Of a stretch of 42,203 nt of DNA, positions 16,445 through 26,522 are shown one piece after another. Each line of letters starts with the position of its first letter. Position 1 is the stretch's first letter. The stretch is taken from the NCBI GenBank assembly GCA_902537055.1, contig CACAZW010000008.1, positions 1 to 42,203 on the forward strand. Reading direction: 5' to 3'. Under the pieces are notes generated by a model. It was given only the letters and a program-made list of their open reading frames with translations. It searched no databases and was not told where the DNA came from. This DNA is from an uncultured Pelagibacteraceae bacterium. GTDB taxonomy: Bacteria; Pseudomonadota; Alphaproteobacteria; Pelagibacterales; Pelagibacteraceae. The translations under genes and the position numbers were made by a program.

Positions 16445-17668
16445 ATGAATGAATTTTTAAAAGAATTTAAAGACAGAGGATATTTTTATCAATGCACAGA
16501 CGAAAAAGCTCTTTCAAAGAAGCTGAATGAAGAGAGTATAAAAGGATATATAGGCTTTGATTGCACAGCTCAAAGTTTACACGTAGGCAGCTTGCTCCAA
16601 ATTATGTGTTTAAGATTGATGCAAAAACATGGACATAAACCTATTGTTTTGCTCGGAGGAGGAACTACAAGAATAGGAGATCCATCTGGAAAAGATAAAA
16701 CTAGAAAAATTTTAGATGAAGATGAAATCGAAAGAAATATTAAAAGTATAGAGAATATTTTAAAAAAATTTTTAGATACTAAAGATGAAAAGATATCTCC
16801 AATTTTTGTTAACAACTATTCTTGGTTAAAAAATTTAAAGTATATATCTTTTTTAAGAGATATAGGAAAACATTTTACGATAAATAAAATGTTAAGTTTT
16901 GACAGTGTTAAACTTAGATTGGAAAGAGAGCAATCATTAAGTTATATGGAATTTAATTATATGATTTTACAAGCTTACGATTTTTTAGAATTAAATAAAA
17001 CAGAGAATTGTTTATTACAAATCGGGGGATCTGATCAATGGGGTAATATAGTTAATGGAGTTGAATTAATCAAAAGATATTCATCTGTTGAAGTTTATGG
17101 TTTAACAACAGAACTTATAACTTTGGCATCGGGCGCTAAAATGGGAAAAACAGAAAGTGGAGCTATTTGGTTAGATAAAAAATTATTTTCAGTATTTGAT
17201 TATTGGCAATTTTGGAGAAATATCGATGATAAAGATGTATTAAAATTTCTTAAAATGTTTACGGATTTAAATTTAAATGAGATTGAAAATATAAGCAATC
17301 AAGACATAAATGAACAAAAGATTATTTTAGCAAACAAAGCTACTTCTATTCTTCACGGTGTTAATGAAGCTGCAGAAGCAGAAAAAATAGCAAGAAATTC
17401 TTTTACAGGAAACTCATCTGGTGAAAATTTACCTGATACAAAAATAGATATCTCTAATATTGGTAATGATTTGATTAATTTAGTCTCAATTATTGATAAA
17501 AACTTATCTAAAAGCGAAATAAGAAGATTAATAAAATCTAATGGTATTAAAATCAACAATCAAATTATTTCAGATGATAAATTCATAATTTCGAATGAGC
17601 TTATAAGGAAAAATAATTTTATTAAGCTTTCAATTGGTAAGAAAAAACACTACAAAATAGTAATCTAA
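16445..17668 (+). CDS. tyrS: Tyrosyl-tRNA synthetase
   Basis: This 407-residue class I synthetase charges tRNA-Tyr. The ATP-binding HIGH motif appears as SLHVGSL, the KMSKS motif as AKMGKTESG, and QIGGSDQWGNI is the conserved tyrosine and ATP pocket loop. A C-terminal S4-like RNA-binding domain occupies about the last 65 residues (SKSEIRRLIKSNGIKINN). No Shine-Dalgarno sequence precedes the ATG. The stop overlaps the stop of the AsmA-like gene on the other strand (CTAA). Confidence 0.97.
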   Translation: MNEFLKEFKDRGYFYQCTDEKALSKKLNEESIKGYIGFDCTAQSLHVGSLLQIMCLRLMQKHGHKPIVLLGGGTTRIGDPSGKDKTRKILDEDEIERNIKSIENILKKFLDTKDEKISPIFVNNYSWLKNLKYISFLRDIGKHFTINKMLSFDSVKLRLEREQSLSYMEFNYMILQAYDFLELNKTENCLLQIGGSDQWGNIVNGVELIKRYSSVEVYGLTTELITLASGAKMGKTESGAIWLDKKLFSVFDYWQFWRNIDDKDVLKFLKMFTDLNLNEIENISNQDINEQKIILANKATSILHGVNEAAEAEKIARNSFTGNSSGENLPDTKIDISNIGNDLINLVSIIDKNLSKSEIRRLIKSNGIKINNQIISDDKFIISNELIRKNNFIKLSIGKKKHYKIVI

Positions 17669-20247
17669 TTTGAAATTTTTTCCAAAGTTCTAGTTATAAA
17701 TCTTGGAGTTAAAGTTTTAATTGGATTGACAGAAGTTTTAAGTTTTTTAGGTGGTCCCTTAATTTTAAAACTTACACCAAAAACTCCTTCACCGATTTTT
17801 TTTCCAACTAAAATTTCACCTAACATAGGTATTTTTGAAATTGTTTTATTAACAGTTGTTGCCGGCACAAGTGTTCCTTTCAAGCTAGTTAATTCATCTT
17901 TTACAATATATCCTTCCATCATAAGCGATATTGCTGGGCCTATGGCATACATCTCTTTAATTTTGGTGTTATTTCCTAAAATTTCATAATCCATCTCAAA
18001 ATCATTAAATCGTATACCTTCGCCAGTAAGAAGATCGGCTATTCCCTGGAGAGATGCTAAAGTTAAAAGTTTTGCAAGAACTGGGACCTCTTGGACTTTA
18101 AAATCATTAATTCTTAAATTTGATATTGTTTTACCCTCATAATTAGATGATTCGTATATCAATCTACCCTCTTTAAAACCCTTAATGAATTTAAAATTTT
18201 TTATAAAGGGTTCAGGATGCTCTATTTCTAAAAATGTAATTTTTTGTTTTTTATCATTAGTAAAGATATTTAATTTAAATTTTCTTTTATTATTTAATTT
18301 TGCATTTATATTTGATTTAAAAACTTTGTTACTCTTTACTTGTATCTCACCTTTAACATTTGATAAATATGAATAGTTTTCAACAAAATATTTTCCAATA
18401 TCTAAATAAATATAAGTATTCAAATTTTTAAAATTAGAAAATATTGATTTTGAGGAATTATCTAATAAATTTTTTATATTTTTAGATCCATCAAATTGAC
18501 TACCAGTTAAGTAATAACTGTCATTAACTTTCTTAAATTCTAATTTGTTGTCTTTTCCATATTTGTTAATGATATCTATTTTAAATAAATCTAAATTTTT
18601 AATTTTATCGTTTTTTCCTATTTCAAGATTTTGAATACTAATATTTTTTTCTTCTTCATTAAAATTTATATTTTTGAAAATTATTTCATTATTATCTTTG
18701 TAAATTCCATTTATATTCAATTCAGATTTTATTTCTGCATTTTTTCGATATTGTAATTCATCAATTTCTATTTCTGCACTGTCTAGATCTAAATCTAAAT
18801 CAAAAAAATACTTATTATCTTTTTTTTCAAGATTTAAAGATAAATTGTCATTTAAACTATTAATAGAATATTTGCTTTTTAAATTAAATTTAAATTTTTT
18901 ATTTTTATAATCTAAATTTAAATAGCTATTAGTAAATTTTATTTGATTTTTGAAATTACTAAAATATTTTTTTATTCTTTGTGATTTGTAGTCAACTAAA
19001 ATATTTTCGGAATTTAATTTAGATTTAATATTAAAATTTTGTATTTCGTTTTTTTTATTTAATTTAAAATTAATCAAATTTTCTGATGCAAATGTGATAT
19101 CTTGGTCTTGGAGACTAAAGTTTTTAAATTGTAAAAATTTTTTAAATTCTTTAGAGTTAATTGTGCTTTTTGTATTACTTAAATCTATATCGACTAAAGC
19201 ATTTTTGTTTTGTTTTTTTTTATAAATTATATTAATTAAATTTTTTGTTTTATTATTATTGTAATTATTATTTTGAAATAAAAACTTACTATTTAATACA
19301 ATTTTTAATTCTTCTTTAATGTAATTAATTAAAATATTCCCGTTTTTTAAATATATCAAGTCTTGATATTTTGAATTAGTAAATAACTCATCAAAATTTA
19401 ATTTTGATATAATGCTTAAATCTTTAATATTAAGTTTTTTATTAATTTTAAATGATAATTCATTATCTGAGCTTAAATTTATAGCTCTATCATCTATTAA
19501 GTCTAAATTAGTATTTATTAATTTTGTATAATTTTTTAAATTTATTTTAGTCTTATTTGTTTTAAAATTTCCTGAAATATTGAAATAATTATTAATTTTT
19601 TTAATATTTACTTTTTCTGAAGTAACAAAGATTTTATCAAACGCTAATTCTATTTTTTTTAAGTTTATAAAATCCTGATCTACAAAAAAATTAAATTTAA
19701 TATTTTCAATTTTTGATTGGTCGAGTAATTTTATTTCTGCATCTTTTACGTATCCATTTATATTATATTTAATATTTCGTGGATTATTTTCATTAAAATT
19801 TATATTAGAAATTATCTTTATTTTTCCCTGTTTAATTTGTTTGAAAATTAAATTTCTAGCTAAATTAAAGTCATATTCATTGATAAAATCAGTAAATTGA
19901 TCAATATTACTTTCTTTTGAAATTATGGATATTTCAGAAATTGGATTTTTATTATTTAAATAGTCTAAAAGATTTAATTCAGACTTTATAATTTCTAAGT
20001 CAACTTTTTTTTCATTAACCAATAAATGTGGGTCCAAAGTAAAAATTTCGAATTCTAAATTAGATGGATTTAATTTAAAATTTACTTGATTTAATTTTAA
20101 TTTTATCTTCGGATCAATCTCTTTAACTTTTTCATTTATTAAACTGTTAAAATTATCGGTTTTAATTCCTACCGTTGTTAGAAATATTAAAATTGCGATT
20201 AAGATAGTTATAATTGATATTATAATTATAGAAGTTATTTTACGCAT
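17665..20247 (-). CDS. AsmA/YhdP-like envelope protein
   Basis: This 860-residue protein has one N-terminal membrane anchor (residues about 5-28) followed by a very long, Asn/Lys/Ile-rich beta-strand region that should lie in the periplasm. The last 150 residues are the recognisable part: LLTLASLQGIADLLTGEGIRFNDFEMDYEI, then LKGTLVPATTVNKTISKIPMLGEILVGKKIGEGVFGVSFKIKGP. This matches the C-terminal region of the YhdP/AsmA-like group, now thought to form bridges that carry phospholipid between inner and outer membrane. Known YhdP proteins are longer (over 1,200 residues), so this is a reduced version. It overlaps prfB by 8 nt and is probably cotranscribed with it. Confidence 0.78.
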   Translation of the reverse strand: MRKITSIIIISIITILIAILIFLTTVGIKTDNFNSLINEKVKEIDPKIKLKLNQVNFKLNPSNLEFEIFTLDPHLLVNEKKVDLEIIKSELNLLDYLNNKNPISEISIISKESNIDQFTDFINEYDFNLARNLIFKQIKQGKIKIISNINFNENNPRNIKYNINGYVKDAEIKLLDQSKIENIKFNFFVDQDFINLKKIELAFDKIFVTSEKVNIKKINNYFNISGNFKTNKTKINLKNYTKLINTNLDLIDDRAINLSSDNELSFKINKKLNIKDLSIISKLNFDELFTNSKYQDLIYLKNGNILINYIKEELKIVLNSKFLFQNNNYNNNKTKNLINIIYKKKQNKNALVDIDLSNTKSTINSKEFKKFLQFKNFSLQDQDITFASENLINFKLNKKNEIQNFNIKSKLNSENILVDYKSQRIKKYFSNFKNQIKFTNSYLNLDYKNKKFKFNLKSKYSINSLNDNLSLNLEKKDNKYFFDLDLDLDSAEIEIDELQYRKNAEIKSELNINGIYKDNNEIIFKNINFNEEEKNISIQNLEIGKNDKIKNLDLFKIDIINKYGKDNKLEFKKVNDSYYLTGSQFDGSKNIKNLLDNSSKSIFSNFKNLNTYIYLDIGKYFVENYSYLSNVKGEIQVKSNKVFKSNINAKLNNKRKFKLNIFTNDKKQKITFLEIEHPEPFIKNFKFIKGFKEGRLIYESSNYEGKTISNLRINDFKVQEVPVLAKLLTLASLQGIADLLTGEGIRFNDFEMDYEILGNNTKIKEMYAIGPAISLMMEGYIVKDELTSLKGTLVPATTVNKTISKIPMLGEILVGKKIGEGVFGVSFKIKGPPKKLKTSVNPIKTLTPRFITRTLEKISN

Positions 20248-21338
20248 TTAATTTATATAAAGAACTTTCTAAAAAATTATCTATTTCTCCATCTAATACT
20301 TTTTCAGGACTTGAACTTTCAAAATTAGTTCTATTATCCTTTACCATTTTATAAGGGTGTAATACATATGATCTAATTTGATGACCCCATCCAATCTCTG
20401 ACTTTGAATTCTCAAGATTTTCATTTTCTTTTTCTTTTTTTTTTAATTCATAATCATAAAGTCTTGCTCTTAACATATTCATACAAGTTTCTTTATTTTT
20501 ATGTTGTGACCTTTCATTTTGACATTGTACCACAATTTTTGTTGGTAAGTGTGTTATTCTTACTGCGCTATCTGTAGTGTTAACATGTTGTCCTCCTGCG
20601 CCACTAGATCTATATGTGTCTACTCTTAAATCATTTTCTAAAATTTCAATATCAATATTATCAGAAATTACTGGATATACCCAAACACTAGCAAAACTTG
20701 TATGTCTTCTAGCACCAGAATCAAAAGGAGAAATTCTCACAAGTCTATGTATTCCTGACTCGTTCTTTAATAACCCATTTATATAATCTCCACTTATTTT
20801 AACTATAGATGATTTGATGCCTGCTTCATCGCCTTTATGTTCACTAATAATTTCAATTTCGAAGTTTTTTTTAGTTGCCCATTTCATATACATTCTTCTT
20901 AACATATCGGCCCAATCTTGACTTTCAGTGCCGCCAGCACCTGCATGAAATTCTAAATAACTATCAAATGTATCATTATCATTTGATAGAAAACATCTTA
21001 TTTCAATTTGTTTAATTTTATTAAAGAGTATTTTTATATTTGAAGTTGTCTCTTTAATCATTTCATTGTTGTGTTCCTCAATAGCCAAATCATAAATATC
21101 AAATAAATCTTTACTTTCATTTGATGTTTCTTCAAAATTATTTAATAATTTTTCTAAATTAGTTTTTTCACGTAAAACTTTTTCAGCATTTTTTTTATCC
21201 TGCCAAAAATCTGGTTTTTCTATTAAATTTGATAAATTAATTATTTTTTCTGAAATCTTAGTCTTTTCAAAGAAACTCCTTTATTCTTTGATTTATTTTT
21301 TCTATTTCTGATTTAATATTTAGTATTTCCTGATCCAT
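20240..21338 (-). CDS. prfB: Peptide chain release factor 2, with programmed +1 frameshift
   Basis: Release factor 2 ends translation at UGA and UAA. Translation starts at the ATG at 21338 and runs 23 codons (starting MDQEILNIKSE) to a TGA at 21269-21267. A +1 shift on CTT then joins the main frame (EKTKISEKIINLSNL and onward), giving 365 residues, the normal length. The stop-recognition tripeptide SPF is in RISPFDSGARR and the catalytic GGQ is in SSGAGGQHVN. Without the shift only a 23-residue peptide is made. The start shares a base with the mrcA stop (TAATG). The conserved order mrcA-prfB is seen in many alphaproteobacteria. Confidence 0.96.
21267..21280 (-). promoter_or_regulatory. RF2 autoregulatory frameshift site
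   Basis: On the minus strand the sequence reads AGGAGTTTCTTTGA: an internal Shine-Dalgarno AGGAG, three bases, then the slippery CTT followed by the TGA stop. The spacing equals that of the known Escherichia prfB site. When release factor 2 is scarce, the ribosome pauses at TGA and shifts +1 to make full-length factor. Confidence 0.93.
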
Positions 21339-23674
21339 TAATAAAATTTTAATATATTTGTTGTATTTAATCTACTATCAAAATTGTTAGATATATTATC
21401 TAGTTTATTATCATTATTTTTAAATGATTCGATTATGGCTAACTTGGTTTTAGGATTCGCTTTTTTTCCAGTTTTTGCATCTATGACCATCATATTTATA
21501 TTGTCTGCAACTTTAAAAGGCCTTGCGTTAAAAGTATTTGCTGTTTTTTTTATGAACTCTTTAAAAACTGGCATTGCTGTTTTTGAACCTGTTTCAAATT
21601 TACCTAAACTCCTTGGGTTATCATAGCCAATGTATACTCCAACCACTAAATTTGATGTAAATCCTATAAACCAAGTATCTGTATTTTTGTTTGTTGTTCC
21701 TGTCTTGCCAGCTAATTCGAGTTTCAATTCTTTTAAACCTTTTCCAGTTCCACGTTCTATAACACCTTTCAACATAGAAGTAATCTGATAGGCTGTTTGT
21801 GGTGAAAAAATCTGTTGATATTTATTTTTAATAATTGGTTTACTAGTTCCTTCATATGAAATTAAATCACAATTTTCACAGAATCTTTTTTCATTGTTAA
21901 AAATAGTTTTTCCTTCACTGTCTTGAATTCTATCAATTAATATTGGATTAACTAATTTTCCACCATTCAAAAAAGAACAATAAGCGCTTGTGATTTTTAA
22001 CAAAGTCGTTTCAGCAGAGCCCAAAGATACTGACATAAGTTCATCTGGATTTTCGTAAATATTTAATTTTTTTGAAAAATTTATAATTTTGTCTATACCT
22101 AATTCTTGAGCTATTCGGACAGTCATTAGATTTCTTGATTTTTCTATACCTGTTCTTAATGTTGAAGGTCCGTAGAACTTTTTGCCGTAATTTTCTGGTT
22201 TCCACATTTTTAAATCATTTCCTTGATCTAATACTATAGGTGCATCTAATACTAATGTTGTTGGTAAAAAATTATTTTCTAATGCTAAAGCATATATGAA
22301 AGGTTTGAATGCAGATCCAGGCTGACGTTTTGCTTGAGATGCTCTATTAAATTCACTTTGTTTAAAACTAAATCCACCTGACAATGCTAATACTCTTCCA
22401 CTATATGGATCCATCACAACAATCCCTCCATTAGCTCTTGGAAGTTGTTTTAAACTATAGTTTCCATCAGATAATTTCTTGACATAAATTATGTCACCAA
22501 TTTTGAATAGTTTTTTGAATTCCTTTCGCGTCCAATCAATATCATTAAAATTAATTGTTCCATTATCATCATTTTGTGTTTTGATGACTGTTTCAAATTT
22601 GTCAATTCTAGTAACAACAGCCAATTCCCATCCTAAAGATTTTTCTAAATTTAAGTCTTTAAGATCTTTTTTCCAATTTTTGTATTTTTTTATATTTGAT
22701 AGAGGACCTCTCCATCCTTTTCTCTTATCAAATTCTTGCAAACCATTCCTAAGTGATTGTGTAGCAATTTTTTGTAATTCTAAATCCAAAGGTGTCTTGA
22801 TGTTAAATCCTTGTTTATATACTTTATCATATCCATATTTATCAATTACATCTTTTCTAACATCTTCTACATAATATCTAGAATCTTCAAGGTAAATTCT
22901 TTTTCTCTTTTGTAATTTAATTTTAGAGTTAATTAATTTAGAGTGTTTTTTTTGATCAATGAATCCATTATCTAATAAATTATTTAATACTAAGTTTCTT
23001 CTAAATTTTGCTAATTCCTTGTTTTTATATGGATTGTATTTGCTTGGTGCTTTTGGAAGAGCAGCTAAAAGTGCAGCCTCTCCATAATTGAGTTCACTTA
23101 TTGGTTTATTAAAATATCTTAAACTAGCTGATGCTATACCATAGCTACCCTCACCAAGATAAATTTGATTTAGATAAAGCTCTAGAATTCTTTTTTTTGA
23201 TAAAACACGCTCAATTCTAAAAGCTAATATTGCTTCCTTTATTTTTCTATCAATACTTACTTCATTAGTTAAAAGAAAGTTTTTTGCTACTTGCTGGGTA
23301 ATAGTAGAGGCACCTTCTAATCTTTTTGAGTAAAGTAGATTAAATATGTTATTTTTAATTGCTCTTACTACTCCTTTGGCATCTACCCCTGGATGGTCAA
23401 AAAAGTTTTTATCCTCCGCAGATAAAAAAGCATTTATCACGGTTTGAGATATAGCAGAATATGGAACAAAAATTCTTTTTTCAGATGAAAAATCGCTTAC
23501 TAACACTCCATTTCCAGAATATAACTTGCTTGATACTGGGGGTTTATAATTTTTAAGATATTTGTAATCAGGCAATTTATTGGAATAAGTCCAAAGAATA
23601 GATATTATTGATAATAATATTAGAAGAGATGACAATAATCCAAATATTAGTAATCTTTTAAAGAACTTTTGCAT
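21338..23674 (-). CDS. mrcA: Penicillin-binding protein 1A (bifunctional)
   Basis: This 778-residue class A penicillin-binding protein builds and crosslinks peptidoglycan. It has one N-terminal membrane span (about residues 8-30). The glycosyltransferase 51 domain shows AEDKNFFDHPGVDAKG with the catalytic Glu, and GASTITQQVAKNFLL. An OB-like insert sits near residues 320-420. The transpeptidase domain has SxxK as PGSAFKPF, SxN as SRN in IEKSRNLMTVRIAQELG, and KTG as AGKTGTTNKNTDTWF. The C-terminus is rich in Asn. In many alphaproteobacteria an N-acetylmuramoyl-L-alanine amidase gene lies between mrcA and rne; here it is missing and only 81 nt separate the divergent mrcA and rne starts. Confidence 0.95.
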   Translation of the reverse strand: MQKFFKRLLIFGLLSSLLILLSIISILWTYSNKLPDYKYLKNYKPPVSSKLYSGNGVLVSDFSSEKRIFVPYSAISQTVINAFLSAEDKNFFDHPGVDAKGVVRAIKNNIFNLLYSKRLEGASTITQQVAKNFLLTNEVSIDRKIKEAILAFRIERVLSKKRILELYLNQIYLGEGSYGIASASLRYFNKPISELNYGEAALLAALPKAPSKYNPYKNKELAKFRRNLVLNNLLDNGFIDQKKHSKLINSKIKLQKRKRIYLEDSRYYVEDVRKDVIDKYGYDKVYKQGFNIKTPLDLELQKIATQSLRNGLQEFDKRKGWRGPLSNIKKYKNWKKDLKDLNLEKSLGWELAVVTRIDKFETVIKTQNDDNGTINFNDIDWTRKEFKKLFKIGDIIYVKKLSDGNYSLKQLPRANGGIVVMDPYSGRVLALSGGFSFKQSEFNRASQAKRQPGSAFKPFIYALALENNFLPTTLVLDAPIVLDQGNDLKMWKPENYGKKFYGPSTLRTGIEKSRNLMTVRIAQELGIDKIINFSKKLNIYENPDELMSVSLGSAETTLLKITSAYCSFLNGGKLVNPILIDRIQDSEGKTIFNNEKRFCENCDLISYEGTSKPIIKNKYQQIFSPQTAYQITSMLKGVIERGTGKGLKELKLELAGKTGTTNKNTDTWFIGFTSNLVVGVYIGYDNPRSLGKFETGSKTAMPVFKEFIKKTANTFNARPFKVADNINMMVIDAKTGKKANPKTKLAIIESFKNNDNKLDNISNNFDSRLNTTNILKFY

Positions 23675-23755
23675 TTTAGTTTAAATATCTTGTGAATTTG
23701 TTATTCTTAAGGCACAGAATTTATTAAATTAACTTATGAAAAAATTAGCAATATT

Positions 23756-25522
23756 ATGTCAAAAAATTTATATATCGATGCATCGCATCCTAATGAAACT
23801 AGAGTTGTTCTTAAAAGTAATAATCATATCGAAGACTATGAATATGAAAGTATTAACAACACTTTAATTAAGAATAATATTTATCTTGGAAAAGTAAGTA
23901 GAATTGAACCTTCTTTACAAGCAGCGTTTGTTGACTTTGGAAGAGAAAGACATGGTTTTCTATCTTTTAATGATATCCAGTCTGATTATTATCAGCTACC
24001 TTTAAGCGATTTAGAAAAAATAAAACAAGAAGAAGAGAAGGTTCGAGAGGAACTTTCAAAACAAAGTGAAAACATAGAAGATAAAATTCTTGAAGGTAAA
24101 GAAGAAATTAAAATTGATGATCCTGTTGAAAAAAAAGAGGACGATGAAAAAGATAAAATAAATACTCAAAAAAAATTTCCATCAAAAAGATACAAAATCC
24201 AAGAAGTAATAAAACCAAATCAAGTAATATTGATTCAAGTGTTAAAAGATGAAAGGGGTTTAAAAGGAGCAGCGCTTAGTACTTTTATTTCCATTGCTGG
24301 AAAATACATAGTCTTAATGCCTAACACAGCCAAAGGTGGGGGAATTTCTAGAAAAATATTTAATCCAGGAGAAAGAAAAAAAATTAGAAATATATTAAAT
24401 GAAATAACTATTCCAAAAGAGATGGGAATTATAGTTAGAACAGCAGGATCAAACAAAACAAAAAATGAAATCGAGAATGATTTAAAAAATTTAATTAAAG
24501 TTTGGGATCAAATAAAAGATAACGCATTAAATTCAATTGCCCCATCTTTAATTCATCAAGAAAGTGATATTATAAAAAGATGTATAAGAGACATGTACGA
24601 TGATGATACTCAAAATATATATGTTGAAGGAAATGAGGGATATCAAAAAACAAAAAGTTATTTGAAATTAATGATGCCAAATCAATTAAAAAAAGTTAAA
24701 AAATATAGAGATAAAGTACCGCTTTTTTATAAAGAAAATATAGAAAAAAAATTATTTGAAATTTTTGAGACAGAAGTAAAACTGACTTCAGGTGGATATT
24801 TAGTAATAAACCCAACTGAGGCACTAGTATCAATAGATGTAAACTCAGGAAAATCAATAAAACAAAAAAATGTTGAAAGTACTGCTTTTGATACAAATAT
24901 TGAAGCAGCAGAAGAAATTGCAAGACAAATAAAAATAAGAGATTTATCTGGATTAATAATAATTGATTTTATTGATATGCTTAACTTTAGTAATAGAAGA
25001 CAAGTAGAGAGAAAATTAAAAGAAAAATGTAGAAATGATAGAGCAAGAATTCAAATTGGTAGAATAAGTAATTTTGGATTACTAGAAATGTCAAGACAGA
25101 GATTAAGAGAAAGTAATGTCAAATGGCACATGAAATTGACAGATGAAACCTTTGTATTGAAAATACTTAAATTAATTGAAATAAAATCATTAGAACATAA
25201 TGCAAAATTAGTAGAATTAACTATTAACGATAAAATTGAAAAACATATTACTGATCACTATGACGAAGTAGTTAAATACTTTGAAAAAAAGTATAAAGCT
25301 AAAATTGATTTAAACACAAATAATGATTTAAATTTAGAAGACTATATAATTGAGTTCAAATCAAAAACAAAGAAAGTATTAGATAAAATTGAAAAAGTTG
25401 AGAAACTTGAAGCTTTAAAAATTGAAAATATAAAAAATGATAGTGCTATAAAAAATAAAGCTAGTAAAACTTTTAAAAAAAGGAAGTTCAGAAAAAAATT
25501 TTATAAAAAAAAAACTAAATAA
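23756..25522 (+). CDS. rne: Ribonuclease E/G family endoribonuclease, short form without zinc-link
   Basis: This 588-residue endoribonuclease processes rRNA and tRNA and degrades mRNA. The N-terminal S1 domain ([32 protein letters not shown]) is split by an acidic Lys/Glu insert at about residues 90-140, as in other alphaproteobacterial RNase E. The DNase I-like catalytic part has the metal-binding aspartates in [10 protein letters not shown] and IIIDFIDML, plus [25 protein letters not shown]. In RNase E a CPxCxG zinc-link follows this segment and ties two subunits together; here the sequence goes straight to [22 protein letters not shown] with no cysteine pair. The long degradosome scaffold is also absent, leaving a short Lys-rich tail. 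No Shine-Dalgarno sequence precedes the ATG. Confidence 0.9.
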   Translation: MSKNLYIDASHPNETRVVLKSNNHIEDYEYESINNTLIKNNIYLGKVSRIEPSLQAAFVDFGRERHGFLSFNDIQSDYYQLPLSDLEKIKQEEEKVREELSKQSENIEDKILEGKEEIKIDDPVEKKEDDEKDKINTQKKFPSKRYKIQEVIKPNQVILIQVLKDERGLKGAALSTFISIAGKYIVLMPNTAKGGGISRKIFNPGERKKIRNILNEITIPKEMGIIVRTAGSNKTKNEIENDLKNLIKVWDQIKDNALNSIAPSLIHQESDIIKRCIRDMYDDDTQNIYVEGNEGYQKTKSYLKLMMPNQLKKVKKYRDKVPLFYKENIEKKLFEIFETEVKLTSGGYLVINPTEALVSIDVNSGKSIKQKNVESTAFDTNIEAAEEIARQIKIRDLSGLIIIDFIDMLNFSNRRQVERKLKEKCRNDRARIQIGRISNFGLLEMSRQRLRESNVKWHMKLTDETFVLKILKLIEIKSLEHNAKLVELTINDKIEKHITDHYDEVVKYFEKKYKAKIDLNTNNDLNLEDYIIEFKSKTKKVLDKIEKVEKLEALKIENIKNDSAIKNKASKTFKKRKFRKKFYKKKTK

Positions 25523-26288
25523 TACCTTTATTTGTAGTTGATGCAGATCCAAATAAATTTGGATTAATTCTTCCAGACAAATATGATTTTCTTCCAGAAA
25601 TTACTGCAAGCTTCATAGCTTCAGCCATTTGAATAGGTTTTTTTGCTTTTGCAATTGCTGTATTGATCAAAACACCGTCACATCCTAACTCCATTGCAAT
25701 ACTAGCATCAGAAGCTTGTCCAATTCCAGCATCAATAATTAAAGGTAATTTTGTTTGTTTTCTAATAATTTTAATATTAACTTTATTTTGTATTCCAAGA
25801 CCTGAACCAATTGGAGCAGCAAGAGGCATAATTGCAACAGCACCTGCATTTTCCAATCTTTTTGCCATTAATGGATCATCATTGCAATAAACCATAACTT
25901 TAAAACCCTCTTTTGTTAATAATTCAGTAGATCTTAAAGTTTCAATCATTTCAGGAAAAAGGTTTCTTTTATCACCTAACACCTCTAATTTTACTAATTT
26001 CCATCCACCAATTTCTCTTGCTAATCTTAAAGTTCTAATTGCATCTTCTGCCGTAAAACATCCGGCTGTGTTAGGCAAATATGTTATTTTTTTTGGATCT
26101 ATATAATCCATTAATCTAGCTTTATTCTTATTTGATATGTTTACTCTTCTGACTGCAACTGTCACTATATCTGCACCAGAAGTCTTAATAGCTTTAGCAC
26201 ATTCACTGAAGCTTTTATATTTTCCAGTTCCAACTATCAAGCGTGATTTAAAAATCTTATTTGCTATCTTAAATTTTTTATCAATCAT
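25515..26288 (-). CDS. thiG: Thiazole synthase
   Basis: This 257-residue TIM-barrel enzyme forms the thiazole ring of thiamine from deoxyxylulose phosphate, the ThiS thiocarboxylate and dehydroglycine. Conserved segments are [52 protein letters not shown] (with the Schiff-base lysine), [15 protein letters not shown] and [30 protein letters not shown]. It shares one base with the thiS stop and converges on rne with an 8-bp overlap. SAR11 bacteria are known to need an external pyrimidine precursor for thiamine, so a thiazole branch alone is plausible. Confidence 0.96.
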   Translation of the reverse strand: MIDKKFKIANKIFKSRLIVGTGKYKSFSECAKAIKTSGADIVTVAVRRVNISNKNKARLMDYIDPKKITYLPNTAGCFTAEDAIRTLRLAREIGGWKLVKLEVLGDKRNLFPEMIETLRSTELLTKEGFKVMVYCNDDPLMAKRLENAGAVAIMPLAAPIGSGLGIQNKVNIKIIRKQTKLPLIIDAGIGQASDASIAMELGCDGVLINTAIAKAKKPIQMAEAMKLAVISGRKSYLSGRINPNLFGSASTTNKGII

Positions 26289-26506
26289 TATCCACCACCA
26301 ATAAAATGAACAATTTCTATTTTATCATCTTTCTTTAATCGAATTTTAGAAATTCTATTTTTGTCTATAATTTTTTTGTTTAGTTCTATAGCTATTTTAT
26401 TTAATGGCATTTTTAATTTTGTAATCAAGCTCTTAAGTGTAAATTTAGGAATTATTTGCATTTGCTTGCCATTTACAGTTATTTTTATTTTATTTTTAAT
26501 ATTCAT
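26288..26506 (-). CDS. thiS: Sulfur carrier protein ThiS
   Basis: This 72-residue ubiquitin-like protein carries sulfur as a C-terminal thiocarboxylate to ThiG. The typical start is present as [11 protein letters not shown], with [11 protein letters not shown] in the middle and a C-terminal IVHFIGGG. ThiS normally ends in GG, and the extra glycine here still leaves a Gly-Gly tail. The first five codons are Lys-rich. It is the first gene of the thiSG unit and is divergent from aroQ across only 16 nt, so the two promoters must overlap neighbouring coding DNA or each other. Confidence 0.9.
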   Translation of the reverse strand: MNIKNKIKITVNGKQMQIIPKFTLKSLITKLKMPLNKIAIELNKKIIDKNRISKIRLKKDDKIEIVHFIGGG

Positions 26507-26522
26507 ATATTATAAAGAATTC

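Noticed and set aside
20240..21088. prfB as a 282-residue protein starting with TTG at 21088
   Set aside because: The frame extends upstream with RF2 N-terminal sequence to a frameshift site at 21267-21280, so the TTG is internal.
22491..22874. A 127-codon open frame antisense to mrcA
   Set aside because: Contained in a well-conserved gene; no domain or ribosome site.
23736..23867. A 43-codon frame starting upstream of and overlapping rne
   Set aside because: No ribosome site, no domain, and it runs out of frame inside rne; probably a shadow.
26361..26522. An N-terminal extension of about 54 residues on aroQ
   Set aside because: It is antisense to thiS, starts at TTG, and the conserved dehydroquinase start (SKILIINGPN) falls exactly at the GTG at 26523.
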